Positions 43,803 through 55,800 of a stretch of DNA of 64,000 nt are shown piece by piece. A program made the translations under genes and the position numbers. The notes beneath the pieces were generated by a model. That model saw only the letters and a program-made list of their open reading frames with translations, did no database searches and had not been told where the DNA came from. Position 1 is the stretch's first letter; each line of letters begins with the position of its first letter. The DNA comes from Takakia lepidozioides (lineage: Eukaryota > Streptophyta > Takakiopsida > Takakiales > Takakiaceae): NCBI GenBank assembly GCA_030704615.1, contig CM060732.1, positions 29,059,053-29,123,052 of the forward strand, given 5' to 3'.

Positions 43803-45155
43803 ATGTCGGGGGTTGTGAATTCAAGTTCTGGGGCGGGATCATCTGGGGGGCGGAGGAAGAGAAAACGTGCCCACGAGGCTGGAGAGTGCTTATGTTAGGC
43901 ATGGATGGGATGGGTTTCAGATTTTTCAGCAAAATATGGAGCGGAAAATGACAAACGCTTTGGCGGGGGCTAAGTGGACGGTGGACAGGGACAAGCCGAA
44001 GTTCAATCGGTGGATCCAAAGCAGGGCGAAAGACACCACGTGGAATTTGAGGCAGCTAATAAAGACATGGAAGGGTAGAACAACCGAGGGTCGAGTGCCC
44101 TCCGCCGAAGCTGAGTTAATGCGGCGTGTTGAGTATTGGGCTTGCTCGGCAAGTCAGAATTCACATCGCCGGACTAGGGTTGTCCCTTGGAAGGCGGGGT
44201 CATCGGGCGGGGGAGGCACAACTGGTCTTTATTACCTGAACTCTATTGCGAAGGTGGTAGAGATTGGCCCTTACAAAGAAGGAGGGTATGCTAAGGTCCG
44301 TCACTGTAGGATTGTTGGTGATTCTAGAATACCGGAGCGTTGGGAGCTGGCGGGAAAAAAACCCAAGTTCAAAAATCTAGAAAAGACGTTGAAACAACAT
44401 AAAGACGAGTGTTTGGCAGTGAAGTTCCAACATCCGGGTGTTATTTCGTATTTTGCTGTGAATGCACGTGAGGTAGAGGGTTACACTCGCTGGTGGAATG
44501 GGGGGACAATACGAACCTTGACAGAAAATGGGGCAACGATTCGGACAACAGGGTGATTTTGGAACAAAGGGGAACGGAAGCAGAGTTCCAGGAATGCGAT
44601 CGTTTGCTTCATTTCCGGAAAGTGCGCAGTAAACTTGCATGGGCACTGGTGTGCATCATGGATGCTGTCCACAAGAACGGTGTCCTGCACAACGACTTGT
44701 CCCCCGACAACATGTTGTTGCATTTTCCAGATGGCACCGAGGAGATCAAGATTGGGGTGTGTGATTGGGGCTTAGCCACCCCATTGGGCATACGCAAAGC
44801 CTCGACGTACCAGTTTGAAAACCAAGACAAGCTGGACTGGGAACTCGCAAAAATATGGTAGGTGGAAAAAGATATTACATCGGTTTTCAATGCGAATGTC
44901 ATGCCCCCCCTCCCCCATGACATGACGTCGGAGGCCTTTGCCGTTGGGAAGATAGCGATACGAATAAATGGCGGCGCTCATTATGATCAAAGTATGTTTC
45001 AGGACCAATTTACGGGAGGTTGTTGGCATTCAATGCTACAAAGGTTGTACGACAACAACAAGAATGAGAAAGTTACATTAGCCCATGTAGTACTTCGGTT
45101 CATGGGCAAGCCATTCAATTGGCCTGAGCCGAAAGACGTATATAGGACGGAGTAA
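43803..45155 (+). pseudogene. Protein-kinase-like gene with HND/DWG motifs, decayed
   Basis: A start at 43,803 (MSGVVNSSSGAGSSGGRRKR, nuclear-localisation-like) is followed by a frame change. Frame 43,867-44,556 carries the N-lobe: glycine-loop equivalent GPYKEGGYAKVRHCRI and the lysine in ECLAVKFQHPGVI. Frame 44,493-44,861 carries the C-lobe: VLHNDLSPDNMLLHF (HRD replaced by HND) and IGVCDWGLA (DFG replaced by DWG). After a TAG the frame 44,862-45,155 continues with MTSEAFAVGKIA. Two indels and one stop break the gene. DWG and HND kinases are often weak or pseudokinases. I recall related genes from seed-free plants, unverified. Confidence 0.7.
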
Positions 45156-45235
45156 ACCATTGTCTCGTAGATATGAGATTTCTGGCGGTACAATGGTTCT
45201 TTTATGAAGACATAACTCAATTTTGATCGTGCACG

Positions 45236-45774
45236 TAATAAATAAAGTCCCATTGTAAATACTACATTGCATATGCTCGACCTTGGCACCTGTCATCGCA
45301 ACATAAATGGTTTGTGTACTGGCTCACTGTTTATATTTGTAATGTTCCAAAGTTTCGGATAGGGTTATGAGAAAACGATGTATTAGTTCCGTATGAGTTA
45401 GACAACAAACGTCTCCTCTCATTCAACTGTGCAACACTACCATGAGAGGCATGGATCGGAAAATAATAGGTGCACATGCAACCTCCGAACGTTTGATACT
45501 AGGTCTCTACTTAAACGTGCGGAGGTCGCATGTACACCTATTACTATTTAATCCATGCCACTCATGGTAGTATCGCACAGTTAAATGAGATATGGAACGT
45601 TTGTTGTCTAACTCCTATGGATCCAATATATCATTTTCTCAGTTTCCTGTCAGAAACATTGAAACATTCACAGTTACAAACAGTGCCACAATACACGGCC
45701 GGTTTTGTTGAAATGACATTTGTGAGGTTCGAGCGTATGCAATTTATTATTTACAACGGAATTTTATTTATTCG
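45236..45774. repeat. Large foldback (inverted repeat), arms ~260 bp, loop ~19 bp
   Basis: 45,236-45,493 and 45,513-45,774 are imperfect inverse copies. Matching blocks include AATAAA..TTGTAAAT, GCATATGCTCGA/TCGAGCGTATGC, GAGTTAGACAACAAACG/CGTTTGTTGTCTAACTC and ACCATGAGA..GGCATGGAT/ATCCATGCC..TCATGGT. RNA of either strand would form a long hairpin. It begins about 80 bp after the kinase gene's stop. Confidence 0.85.
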
Positions 45775-46865
45775 GGGGACCGGTACTGCTGTTGGAGCGC
45801 AACTGATGGTGCGAGTTCTCTATTGATTTGATCTGTCACAACCAATGTCAACAATCATATTTACGGTAAGGTGTTTCATGCTATTGTTGTTCCTCTAGCT
45901 GAATTCTGTAGTACTCTTTTTATTATTCCCATGCCAACGTCCTCTGAGACTGTCATGTTCAAACAGACGTATCAGCCACCCTCGCCAGCTTGCAAGCTGC
46001 AGCCATGGCCCACCATAAATTGAATGAATTGGAAATTTTGTGCGAAGTTCCTGGTTTCATGTCCGTGGTGGCTGATACAGAATTCGGAATATGGCAGTCG
46101 TAGTGGACCTGATGTTGTTGGCATGGGAGTAGCAATACGATTCCTAAATAATTCTGCTATATGAACATCGGCAGTATGAAACATCTTGCAGTACATATAA
46201 TTCTTGAAATTGTTTGCACGGATTATTTGTGTTTGTGCTTTCAAGTGACGAACATTTCCACCATGGTGCAGAAGACGTGCATTGGCCACATTAAACAGTT
46301 GATGTGATATCATTTCACAAATGTATCACATCGCATTTGTGAAAATGTATCACATGAACCGTTCCATGTGGCCTACGGGAGTCTTCGATGGGTACGAGAT
46401 CAATGTGGCCTACGAGATCTGCTTCCACCAACAAACATGTGATCATTTCAGAAGCGCTAGAACTTTGAAGCGACGATGGGCAAGGTTCTTCATCCAGATA
46501 TTCAACATGCTGAGGTCTTCTGTAATGTCTCTTGCTTCATAATGAGGTGCTTCTCCAACTCTTATTTTTCCAATGCTAATATCTTCCATCTTGAACATAT
46601 CCCACACATGCGTATATAACTTTAAAAAACAAATGACCATCAAAACTGGAAACTGGGGATGAGGCTTATAAAAGTTGAGATGGTCATTTATTTTTGTAAG
46701 GATTTCTGCACACATATGTGGATCTGTTCCAGGTGGAGAATATTAACATATTGGATAAAGTGGACATGGAGAAGCACCGCATTACGATGCAGGAGACACT
46801 ACAAAAAGAGCTTCAAAGGGCATACCATGTAGCAAGTCCCAGTATAATCGAAGACGAAACCCCAT
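45775..46865. other. Spacer between foldback and tandem repeat
   Basis: A minus frame at 45,972-46,313 (113 residues) has plausible composition without a known motif. A hairpin CATTTCACAAATG/CATTTGTGAAAATG lies at 46,311-46,347. The 18-mer GATGTGATATCATTTCAC at 46,301 recurs at 49,783. Confidence 0.35.
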
Positions 46866-47227
46866 TCATTCAATATGCGATTGAATGGTTGCCCATCCAA
46901 ATGATTTTTGTTTGCTTTCAATCTTTGTCACTATGTTCAACATACCATGTATCAGGTTTGGACTAATATCAGATCAATCGAAATTCATTCGATGGCTCAA
47001 CGGATGGTTGGCCATCGAAATGATTTTGGTTCGCTTTGAGACTTGGCCACTATGTTCAATGTGTCATGTAAGAGGCCCCAGAGTAATATGAGTTCAATCG
47101 AAATTCGTTCAATGGGCCAACGGATGGTTGCCCATCCAAATGATTTTCGTTCGCTTTGAAACTTGGCCAGTGTGTTCAATGTACCCTCTGATATGGCCCA
47201 GTGTAATATGAGATCAATCAAAATTAT
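46866..47227. repeat. Tandem repeat, 3 units of ~120 bp
   Basis: Units are anchored by TGGTTGCCCATCCAAATGAT at 46,886 and 47,127 and a variant (TGGTTGGCCATCGAAATGAT) at 47,006, followed by TTCGCTTTGA and ATGTTCAA blocks. No coding potential. Confidence 0.85.
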
Positions 47228-47725
47228 TTTGTGCTTTGAGAACTTTGTGGGTATGTTCGTAGAAAGATCATAGATTTTGCAAAATGATTATGAAATACGC
47301 AGGGACCAGGCAAAATTTGTTTGGAAGAGGACCGTTCGTAACTCGTTATAACTTATTTGTTAACATCAATTTTCCTTGTTCTGCAGCTTTCGGAGTTCAT
47401 TGCAAATACTCATATACACGTCATGACCAAATATGACACCATTGTAAATTTGTTTACAGGGTGAACTACTTCTTCCCCATCACACGAGTGTAAATGTGAA
47501 GAAAACGCTGCTCATGCAATTGAAATTGGCAGGTGCCGCACATGTGCATTGTGTATTAACAAAATTGGTGATATACAAACTTGGCGGAATGCCATCACTG
47601 TGTTTTCCAACAATATTCAAGGTACAACAAAAATGCATATTGTATATGTACTACGCTGCCAGTCATTAAAAGCCTAGTCGTCAATGTCCGAGGATGTGAA
47701 ATTTGATGTTGTGGCCTGATTTGCA
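47228..47725. other. Intergenic, nothing recognised
   Basis: AT-rich sequence without coding frames or repeats that I recognise. It is downstream of the minus-strand RING gene and may hold its 3' UTR. Confidence 0.4.
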
Positions 47726-49590
47726 CTACCACTTGCCAGAGCTTTGCGACCGTGATCTCGTGGTCAATGAGGGGCCCAATGACATGTGATCAATTCTGGC
47801 CTGCATCTGTCTATTTCGCGGCGAAAGTTGACTTTCTTCTTCACTCTTACATCGTGGCGGAGGTGGATCGAGAACAAGTGTTCGGACTGCATGCAAATCG
47901 GCAACGATGCCGTCCTCATCCGGCAATACAGCCCCCAAAACACGATGATAACGGTCTGTCCATAATCGCCTCCATTTCTCTACAACTGCCTTGATGGTAC
48001 TTTTGAAACTTTCCAACTGCCTCTCACGGGCCCTGTCCCTAATCATTGTGTCGTTTCGACGATAAGCCGCCTCGTACGCATCATTCATTTGACGTTGACA
48101 TATTATAACATCTTCCAGTTCGAGACAGCGACAAATGTCTCCCAATCGGTTGTCGGTCATACAATTCGTTCTCCTCCGGCACCCATGGAACCTGTGGGAG
48201 CTGGATAAACCTGGACCTTCTTTGACTCCAATGCCCCTCCCAGATTGCGGCAAAACTGCTCTCTCTCCCACCAATCTCAAATACCTCCTGCACATATGGT
48301 TATCTCCCAATCAGATGTGACCCAGAAATACTGGGGATCTTTGATGTATGCCGGGTTTCCGGCATGTATGTCATGCATCTCTCTGTCTGCATCCCATACC
48401 AAGTTCTTGCCCCAATGCACACAATTCAGAAATGTGTATGGTAGCCCATCCAATAGGAGGTTGTGTCGATTGTATTCAAAACCTATGGGCATCTGATCCT
48501 CCAAGCCCACCAGCTCATAGAAACGGCGATGGATTAGTGTACGGCATTCTGGGCAAGCGCTCGTCCGCAAGGCTTGCGGGATAAGACATGTAAGATGGAA
48601 CATATGTCCACATGATCCAAGCACATGACATCCCTCTGGGCCGTATGGATTCCTACACATCGAACAAACTGTGCCATCTACTATCCATGACGGCAAAACG
48701 CCTTGTGGTATCTCCTCCCTCTGGGCCGGTTTGATGTGGTTGGTCATCCTTGTTGTGGTGTCCCACTCTTCCTCTATCTCCAATTCCCAGTTTATGCTTC
48801 TGTTCGACCCCGAAATTCTGTGCTCACATTGATCGAACATAGAATCCACATCTGCCCAATTGGTATACCCGGCGAACACGCTTGATGCGATGCGGAGATC
48901 GTTATACCTTTGCATGTTGGGTATAAATGCTATCCACGCTACGGTTCGACATGCGTGCGACACGTTGCAAGCCTGACTGTGCCCGTTCTACCCGTGCTTC
49001 TCTGGAGGCCAAATGGGTCGCCCATTGTACCCAATTCTCCCAATCGCCATTCAATGGGACCCATGCCTGAATCTCCAGCGTTTTGGACAAACGTCATGCA
49101 GCTGCCATGACAATGTCCTACTCCTTTGTAACGCGATCGACATCTAATATTGGGTTCATCTCCGATTGAATGGCGACCCTCGAGCATTCCCCGATTTCCA
49201 GTACTGGTTCTTTTCTTTTCCTCTTTCTCTCATCCGCAATTCGTTGTTCCTCAACCATGGTTTCATCGGCCACAGGGTCAAGGACTTCCGTAACTTCCTG
49301 AATGATGAGGTCAATACTGCGATCGGGCATCACAAACTCCGCGTCCATGTCCACGACATTTGTTCGATCCTCATTGTGGACAACAATGCCATCATTGTTT
49401 GGAGGCATGTCTTGCAATCTAGCTTCCAACTCGACTATGCGCAGTGTTTGCCAGTCTAGTTGGTCCTGCAGGGTCCTGATTCGCTGGTCTCTTTCCGCCA
49501 GTTGTTCATCTAAAGTTGCAGCCGGTTGTATTCCAAATCGTATAGCCACCTTGCGTTCCTCCTACTGGCAGTTTGCCAATTCATTGGACG
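47726..49590 (-). pseudogene. RING-finger gene with coiled-coil front, decayed
   Basis: Reading on the minus strand: a coiled coil (49,549-49,118: LDEQLAERDQRIRTLQDQLD) preceded by an in-frame TAG at about 49,567; then frame changes; then 48,963-48,277 with an atypical RING: CSMCRNPYGPEGCHVLGSC, GHMFHLTCL and CPECRTLIHRRFYELVG. The downstream frames 48,293-48,081 and 48,310-47,726 add a helical, Arg-rich tail (RDRARERQLESFKSTIKAVV). At least three indels or stops are present. The RING cysteines and histidines are intact. It lies tail-to-tail near the kinase-like gene; I recall both kinds as expanded families in seed-free plants, unverified. Confidence 0.65.
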
Positions 49591-49599
49591 CAAGAGTAT

Positions 49600-50348
49600 G
49601 ACCTCCACGTACAACATGGCTGCCAAAGTGTACAGGATTTGACCTTTTAAGAGAGGATGACCCCACAATGAGCAATGCACCTCATTCGCCCTATGCTGGA
49701 AATGCAAGTTCGTGCAAGACTTGGACTCTGCGTAATTGTTTCGGGTTTGCACGTCATGCCTATCCAAAGGCCACAATCGATAGATGTGATATCATTTCAC
49801 GAATTTTTTGCATCTTGCCATCGGCCACCAGAACTCTTCCGAAACATCCTCCCAGCCCTCTTCTGCTAGTATGTTTGGGTCACCAAATACTTCCCAATTC
49901 AAGTCTTGCCTTGACCCTTTGATTTTCTTAGGGGCGGTCCATGTTCATTGGGGTCATCTCTTCCATGACGGTCATGTCCTGGCCCTCTGTCATTCTACAA
50001 CAATCGGAGCAACACTAAACAAGGTTTTCTAAAAAGACGTAACTCTAAACCCTTCCCCCGTTAAGTAGGTTTGAATAGGTGTCAAAATAGTTCCTAAAAG
50101 CTAATTTTGTAGAATAAAATGATCCTGAAAGTCAGAGGAGGGCCTATGGGAGCATTTTGCAACGACCTTACAGAAATCGCGGCAAAAAATACCCCCCACC
50201 TAACCAATGGCCTCCTTCTCCACGTGACTACGTGTCGTGGAATAATGAAATGTCACGCACACAGAAGTTGTGTTAAGAGGAAGTGAGGGGAGAATAAGCC
50301 TCCCTTGGCTTATATCCCCCCGCCCTCATTTCTCGGGCCACGTGCAGG
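49600..50348. other. Spacer before the large hairpin satellite
   Basis: No gene. Contains the second copy of GATGTGATATCATTTCAC (49,783-49,800) with about 15 further matching bases to its left. A half satellite unit (GCGACCGCCAACTTCC) lies at 50,363. Confidence 0.45.
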
Positions 50349-50394
50349 GCGAATCTTCTAGAGGCGACCGCCAACTTCCAGAAATTAAAAAAAT

Positions 50395-52021
50395 AAGCGA
50401 CCGCCAACATAGGCGGTCGCTTAATTTTTTTTATTAAAAAAAAAAAAAAAACGACCGCCAGCATAGGCGGTCGCTTCATTTTCAAAACATTTAAAATAAA
50501 TAAACGACCGCCAACATAGGCGGTCGCTTCATTTTCAAAATAAGCGACCACCAACATAGGCGGTCGCTTCATTTTCAAAATAAGAGACCACCAACATAGG
50601 CGGTCGCTTCATTTTAAAAAAATTAAAAAAAAAAATAAGCGACCGCCAGCATAAGCGGTCGCTTACTTATTTTATTTATTAATTAAATGAAGCGACTGCC
50701 TATGTTGGCGGTCGCTTCATTTTCAAAAACTTAAAAAACAATAAGCGACCGCAAACATAGGCAGTCGCTTCATTTTCAAAACCTTAAAAAAAATAAGCGA
50801 CCGCCAACATAGGCGGTCGCTTCATTTTCAAAAACTTAAAACAAAAAAAGCGACCGCAAACATAGGCAGTCGCTTCATTTAAAAAAAAATTAAAAACAAT
50901 AAGCGACGGCCAGCAAAGGCGGTCACTTCATTTTCAAAACATTTAAAATAAATAAGCGACCGCCAACATAGGCGGTCGCTTCATTTTCAAAAACTTTAAA
51001 ATAAAGAAAGCGACCGCCAACATAGGCGGTCGCTTCATTTTCAAAAATTTTAAAAAAGAAAAGCGACCGCCCACATAGGCGGTCGGTTCATTTCTTTAAA
51101 AATTAAAAAAAAATAAGCGACCGCCAGCATAGGCAGTCGCTTCATTTTTTTTTAAATTAAAATAAATAAGCGACCGCCAGCATAGGCGGTCGCTTCATTT
51201 TCAAAACATTTAAAAAAAATAAGCGACCGCCCACATAGGCGGTCGCTTTATTTTCAGAAAATTTAAAAAAAGCGACCGCGAACATAGGCGATCGCTTCAT
51301 TTTCAAAAACTTTAAAATAAATAAGCGACCGCCAACATAGGCGGTCGCTTCATTTTCAAAAACTTTAAAACAAAAAAAGCGACCGCAAATATAGGCGGTC
51401 GCTTCATTTAAAAAAAAATTAAAAACAATAAGCGACGGCCAGCAAAGGCGGTCGCTTCATTTTCAAAACATTTAAAATAAATAAGCGACCCCCAACATAG
51501 GCGGTCGCTTCATTTTCAAAAACTTTAAAATAAAGAAGCGACCGCCAACATTGACGGTCGCTACATTTTTTTAAAAATTAGAAAAAATAAGCAACCGCCC
51601 GGTCGCTTCATTTTCAAAAGATTTAAAATAAATAAGCGACCGCCTGCATAGGCGGTCGCTGCATTTTCAAAAAATTTAAAAAAAACAAGCAACCGCCAAC
51701 ATAGGCGGTCGCTTCATGTTTTTAAAAATTAGAAAAAATAAGCGACCGCCAGCATAGGCGGTCGCTTCATTTTCAAAACATTTAAAAAAAATAAGCGACC
51801 GCCCGCATAGGCGGTCGCTTCATTTTCAAAAGATTTACAATAAATAAGCGACCGCCTGCATAGGCGGTCGCTGCATTTTCAAAAAATTAAAAAAAAACAA
51901 GCAACCGCCAATATAGGCGGTCACTTCATTTTAAAAAAATTAAAAAAAATTAAGCGACCGACAGCATAGGTGGTCGATTCATTTTCAAAACATTTAAAAT
52001 AAATAAGCGACCGACAACATA
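50395..52021. repeat. Hairpin satellite, large array (~32 units of ~53 bp)
   Basis: The consensus core is GCGACCGCCAACATAGGCGG followed by TCGC, a 9-bp-arm inverted repeat with a 6-base loop; spacers are TTCATTTTCAAAA-type plus A-rich DNA. I count about 31 full and one truncated unit. Most substitutions hit one arm only. Units near 50,795-51,035 and 51,322-51,560 repeat the same order of variants (including GCGACGGCCAGCAAAGGCGG), a higher-order repeat of about ten units. One unit at 50,690 is inverted. The array is cut at 52,021 by the chromovirus 5' LTR. Confidence 0.95.
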
Positions 52022-52747
52022 TGTCGCGGCCCATTGCCTTGAGGGCAGGGGGGTCGGGACACAAGAGGGGCTGCCCCTGTGGTGGGGGCAGTAGCAGCGA
52101 TAGGTACGGGGGCTGAAGCACCCTTGAGTGCCCAAGGCACTCAAGGAGGCGGAGGCGCTCACTAGGTGGAGCCCCGCACACCGGGTTGCGGTGGGGGTGG
52201 CTCCACAAGGGGTGGTGGTAGCTTAGCGGAACTTAGTGGGGGTGGCATAGGACTCACCATGGGGTGGAGACCTCGAGGTGGGAGTCGTGGGGAGTCTTGG
52301 GACTCATCACGGTCCATTGGGGCCGCGGTGAGTGGGTCAAGACTCACCGCGACTCACCACCGGGAATCGAGGGTCTTCGTGGTGATTCGGCATAAAATGG
52401 CATGGCTGGTTGTGAAACCCCCGCGGACAGCTACAGAAGTATATATAGGGAGTAGTAACCCCGAGAACGGTGCAAGCCCGTTGGTGACCAAAAACTAGTG
52501 AGTAAGCGAGCGAGCCGGAAAGCGACCAAAGAGTGGGGAGCTGTTCTGAACTGCCAACTACCAAAGGGAATTCCCGCTGGTTCCAAATCGGTGGAGGGTT
52601 CTTTGGGAGAACAAAGGGGGACCGTTATGCCCCGGTGAGCAGCCGAAGCTCCAAGTTGGCCCGGCGGCCAGGTTGGGAGTCAGGCGCGCGCATCAAAGCG
52701 AGTAACTATGACTTGAGGGGGAGCTTACCGAAGTGAGGTGCGCGACA
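52022..52747 (+). repeat. 5' LTR of chromovirus
   Basis: Begins TGTCGCGGCC and ends GCGACA, 726 bp. A TATA-like TATATATAGGG at about 52,440-52,450 suits a U3/R promoter. The first 553 bp match the 3' LTR. Confidence 0.9.
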
Positions 52748-52749
52748 CT

Positions 52750-52761
52750 TGGTATCAGAGC
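52750..52761 (+). promoter_or_regulatory. Primer-binding site (initiator tRNA-Met)
   Basis: TGGTATCAGAGC is the standard complement of the plant initiator tRNA-Met 3' end, two bases after the 5' LTR. It primes minus-strand DNA synthesis. Confidence 0.95.
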
Positions 52762-52802
52762 TTAGAGTTCAGTGCGCGATCGTCCTTGGGATTGGCCTCA
52801 TC

Positions 52803-55800
52803 ATGGGGTCGGGCAAGCCGAAGCGAAAGCGGAACGGCCCAAAAGATGATGATCCTGGTGAGCCCGATGGGGGCGACGTGTCACCGAGGCGGCCGTTTGA
52901 GGAAGCGATGCATGTTTCCGAAAACGAGGCCGCTCAAGAGCGGGAGGAATCCGAGGAGTCGGAGCCCGAGGAATCCTTGAGAGCTCCGACAAACCAAGAG
53001 ATGCCTCCCATGCTGGCAGCCTTTTGGGAAGGGTTGTTGGCGTAGTTTGGCGGGACGTTGAAATACGTGTTGAAGGCGGCTAATGCCACTTCCACTAAGG
53101 CAAAGTTTAAGGTGAAGCCTAAGGAACCCGGCACCTTCGAGGGCGTCCGAAATCGGAAGGCACTCAACACCTGGCTCCTGGAGCTAGAGCAGTACTTCCG
53201 GGCGGCCAAGTTGAGTGACGAGGATCGGGTGGAAGTGGCTCCCACCTATTTGAGGGGCTATGCTCAACAATGGTGGTAGAAACGCCTTCACGACCGAGGT
53301 CCAAGCCCGGAAACCTTGGACCGGAGTGGGTTCAAGGAATTGATGAAGAGACAGTTTGTGCCCCTCAACGCGTCCTGGCTTGCCCGGGACAAGATGAGGA
53401 ATTTGAAGCAAACATATGACATTCGGGGGTATGTCCAGACTTTCAATGTGCTGTTGCTCGAAGTCGCGGACATGGTAGAACCAGAAATGGTCTTCAACTT
53501 TGTGGCAGGACTGGCCCCATGGGCCAAGCAGAAGTTGGAGGAGAAGCCACCCAAGACTTTGAACGAGGCAATTGAGAGGGCTGAATGTTTCTCAGATGTC
53601 CCTAGGGGTGAGAGACAAGGCCGTACGGAGCTGAACCACAAGAAGACTCGACGGGGAGGTGACTCCTCCCGACCGGAAAAGAAGTGGGATAGGCAACGCG
53701 GCGACAATGGCACGTGGAAATCGAAGGGAGGGCCTTCACACGTCAAGGCGGCACCCGGTGCTTCGAAAGAAAAAGCGGGTGAAGCGGCTTATGGCGGACA
53801 GAAAACGACCTTTGATGGAGTGTGTTTCAATTGCGGGGAGCCCGGGCACATGGCCAAGAAGTGCACGAAACCTCGACAATTGAACATGACTCGGGCAACC
53901 ACGGAGCTGTCGGAAGATACCATCAGTCGCTTGGTGGAAGCGGTGGTCACCAGGACTTGCAAGGTAGGCAACTATTCTTGTGAGTTGTATCAGGAAACTG
54001 GCGCCCTGCGTAAAGGGAGTCAGTTATTGTTCGTGGATGGGATAATATCCGGAACTAACGTGTCGTTGTTGGTGGACACAGGAGCGTCGCACTCCTTCAT
54101 GACGCCGGCGGCGGCGCAAAAGTTGGGACTCCCGACAAGTGACGTGGGGGCCTCTATTGAGGTGCGTTCTGCCAAATGAGAACCACAGTTGGCAACAAGG
54201 TTGGCGTTTGATGTTCCTCTTCAACTGGGGAGTTGGGAGGGACGTGAGAACTTCACCATCTGCGAGATCGATGGAGTGGATCTCATTTTGGGGATGACCT
54301 TTTTGAGCAAATCCGGAGCGGTCATAGATGGCCGCAAGAGAGTAGTCACGCTGCCATGTGGGAATGGTAGCGAGGCCTTACGAGTGTCGGAAACGCCCAA
54401 ATCCGTGGGAGGGTGAATAAACCTTCTATCAGCAAGGGAGTGGGCCGTGGAGGAGGCACACGAGCCCCAGTTTTTGCTTTACATTAGAGAAGTGAAGGGA
54501 GAAGGCGATGGGGAGCCGAGCCCAGATTGGATCAAGGGGATCTTGGAGAAATACCAGGATGTGATGCCGGAGGATTTACCAAGCGGCTTGCCACCGCGAA
54601 GAGGAGTTGACCACAAGATTGAGGTGATACCGGGATCGGAACCGCCTGCCAAGGCACCCTACCGGTTGAGCCACAGGGAGTTGGTCGAGCTGAAGACTCA
54701 ACTCAAGGATCTAATGTCAAAGGGGTACATCCGGCCGAGTAAATCACCTAACGGAGCCCCGGTGCTATTCGCAGACAAGAAGGATGGGACGCTGCGGATG
54801 TGTGTCGATTACAGGGCTTTGAATAAGGTGACTATTAAAAACAGGTACCCTTTGCCAAGGATCGACGACCTTTTCGACCGGTTGGCAAGAGCGAAGTATT
54901 TCAGCCGGATCGACTTGCGCTCCGGCTATCATCAAATTCGGGTGGCGGAAGGAGATGAGGAGAAGACCGCGTGCAGGACAAGGTATGGTTCATATGAGTT
55001 CTTGGTGATGCCTTTTGGGCTCACCAATGCACCTGCGACCTTTAGCACGCTGATGAACAACCTTTTTCAGGAGTGGTTGGATGACTTTGTGATCGTGTAC
55101 ATCGACGACATCTTGGTGTACTCGAAAACAAAGGAGGAGCACCTGGAGCACCTCAAAAGGGTGTTCCAAAAGTTGCGGGAATGGAAGCTGTACGCCAAAG
55201 CTTCAAAGTGCAAATTCGGGGTCACGAAAGTGGAGTTCTTGGGGCATGTGATTACACAGGATGGGATCAAAATGGATGACAGAAAGGTGAGGGCGATCTT
55301 GGACTGGGAGCCTCCGACTTCGGTCCCGGGAGTGCGATCCTTCCTAGGACTCGCCTCCTATTACCGGAAGTATGTGAGAAATTTCTCCAAAATCGCGGGG
55401 CCGCTGTCGGACCTTCTGTGTAAATCCAAAGTCTGGGTATGGAACACATTTTGTGGCCAAGCTTTTGCTGAATTGAAGCAGCGGATGGCGGAAGCTCCAG
55501 TCTTGAAAATCCCGGAGTTCGATCGTCCATTTGAGATTCATACAGATACGTCGGACGTTGCGATTGGGGGTGTACTGATGCAAGATGGACGTCCAGTGGC
55601 TTACGAAAGTAAGAAACTGAATGAAGTGGAGCGACGGTGGCCGACGCACGAGAAAGAGATGAAGGCGGTGGTGCACTGTCTTGAGCTTTGGCGCCACTAT
55701 GTTGGTTCCAACCCAGTGAAGGTGTTCACGGACAATGTCACGGTGAAGTATTTTGCCACGCAGCCCAAGTTGTCCCCAAAACAACTTAGGTGGCAAGATA

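Noticed and set aside
50395-52021. CRISPR-like array (short palindromic repeats with spacers)
   Set aside because: The spacers are not unique; they are similar A/T-rich strings, the repeats vary, no cas genes are present and the context is a plant nuclear genome.
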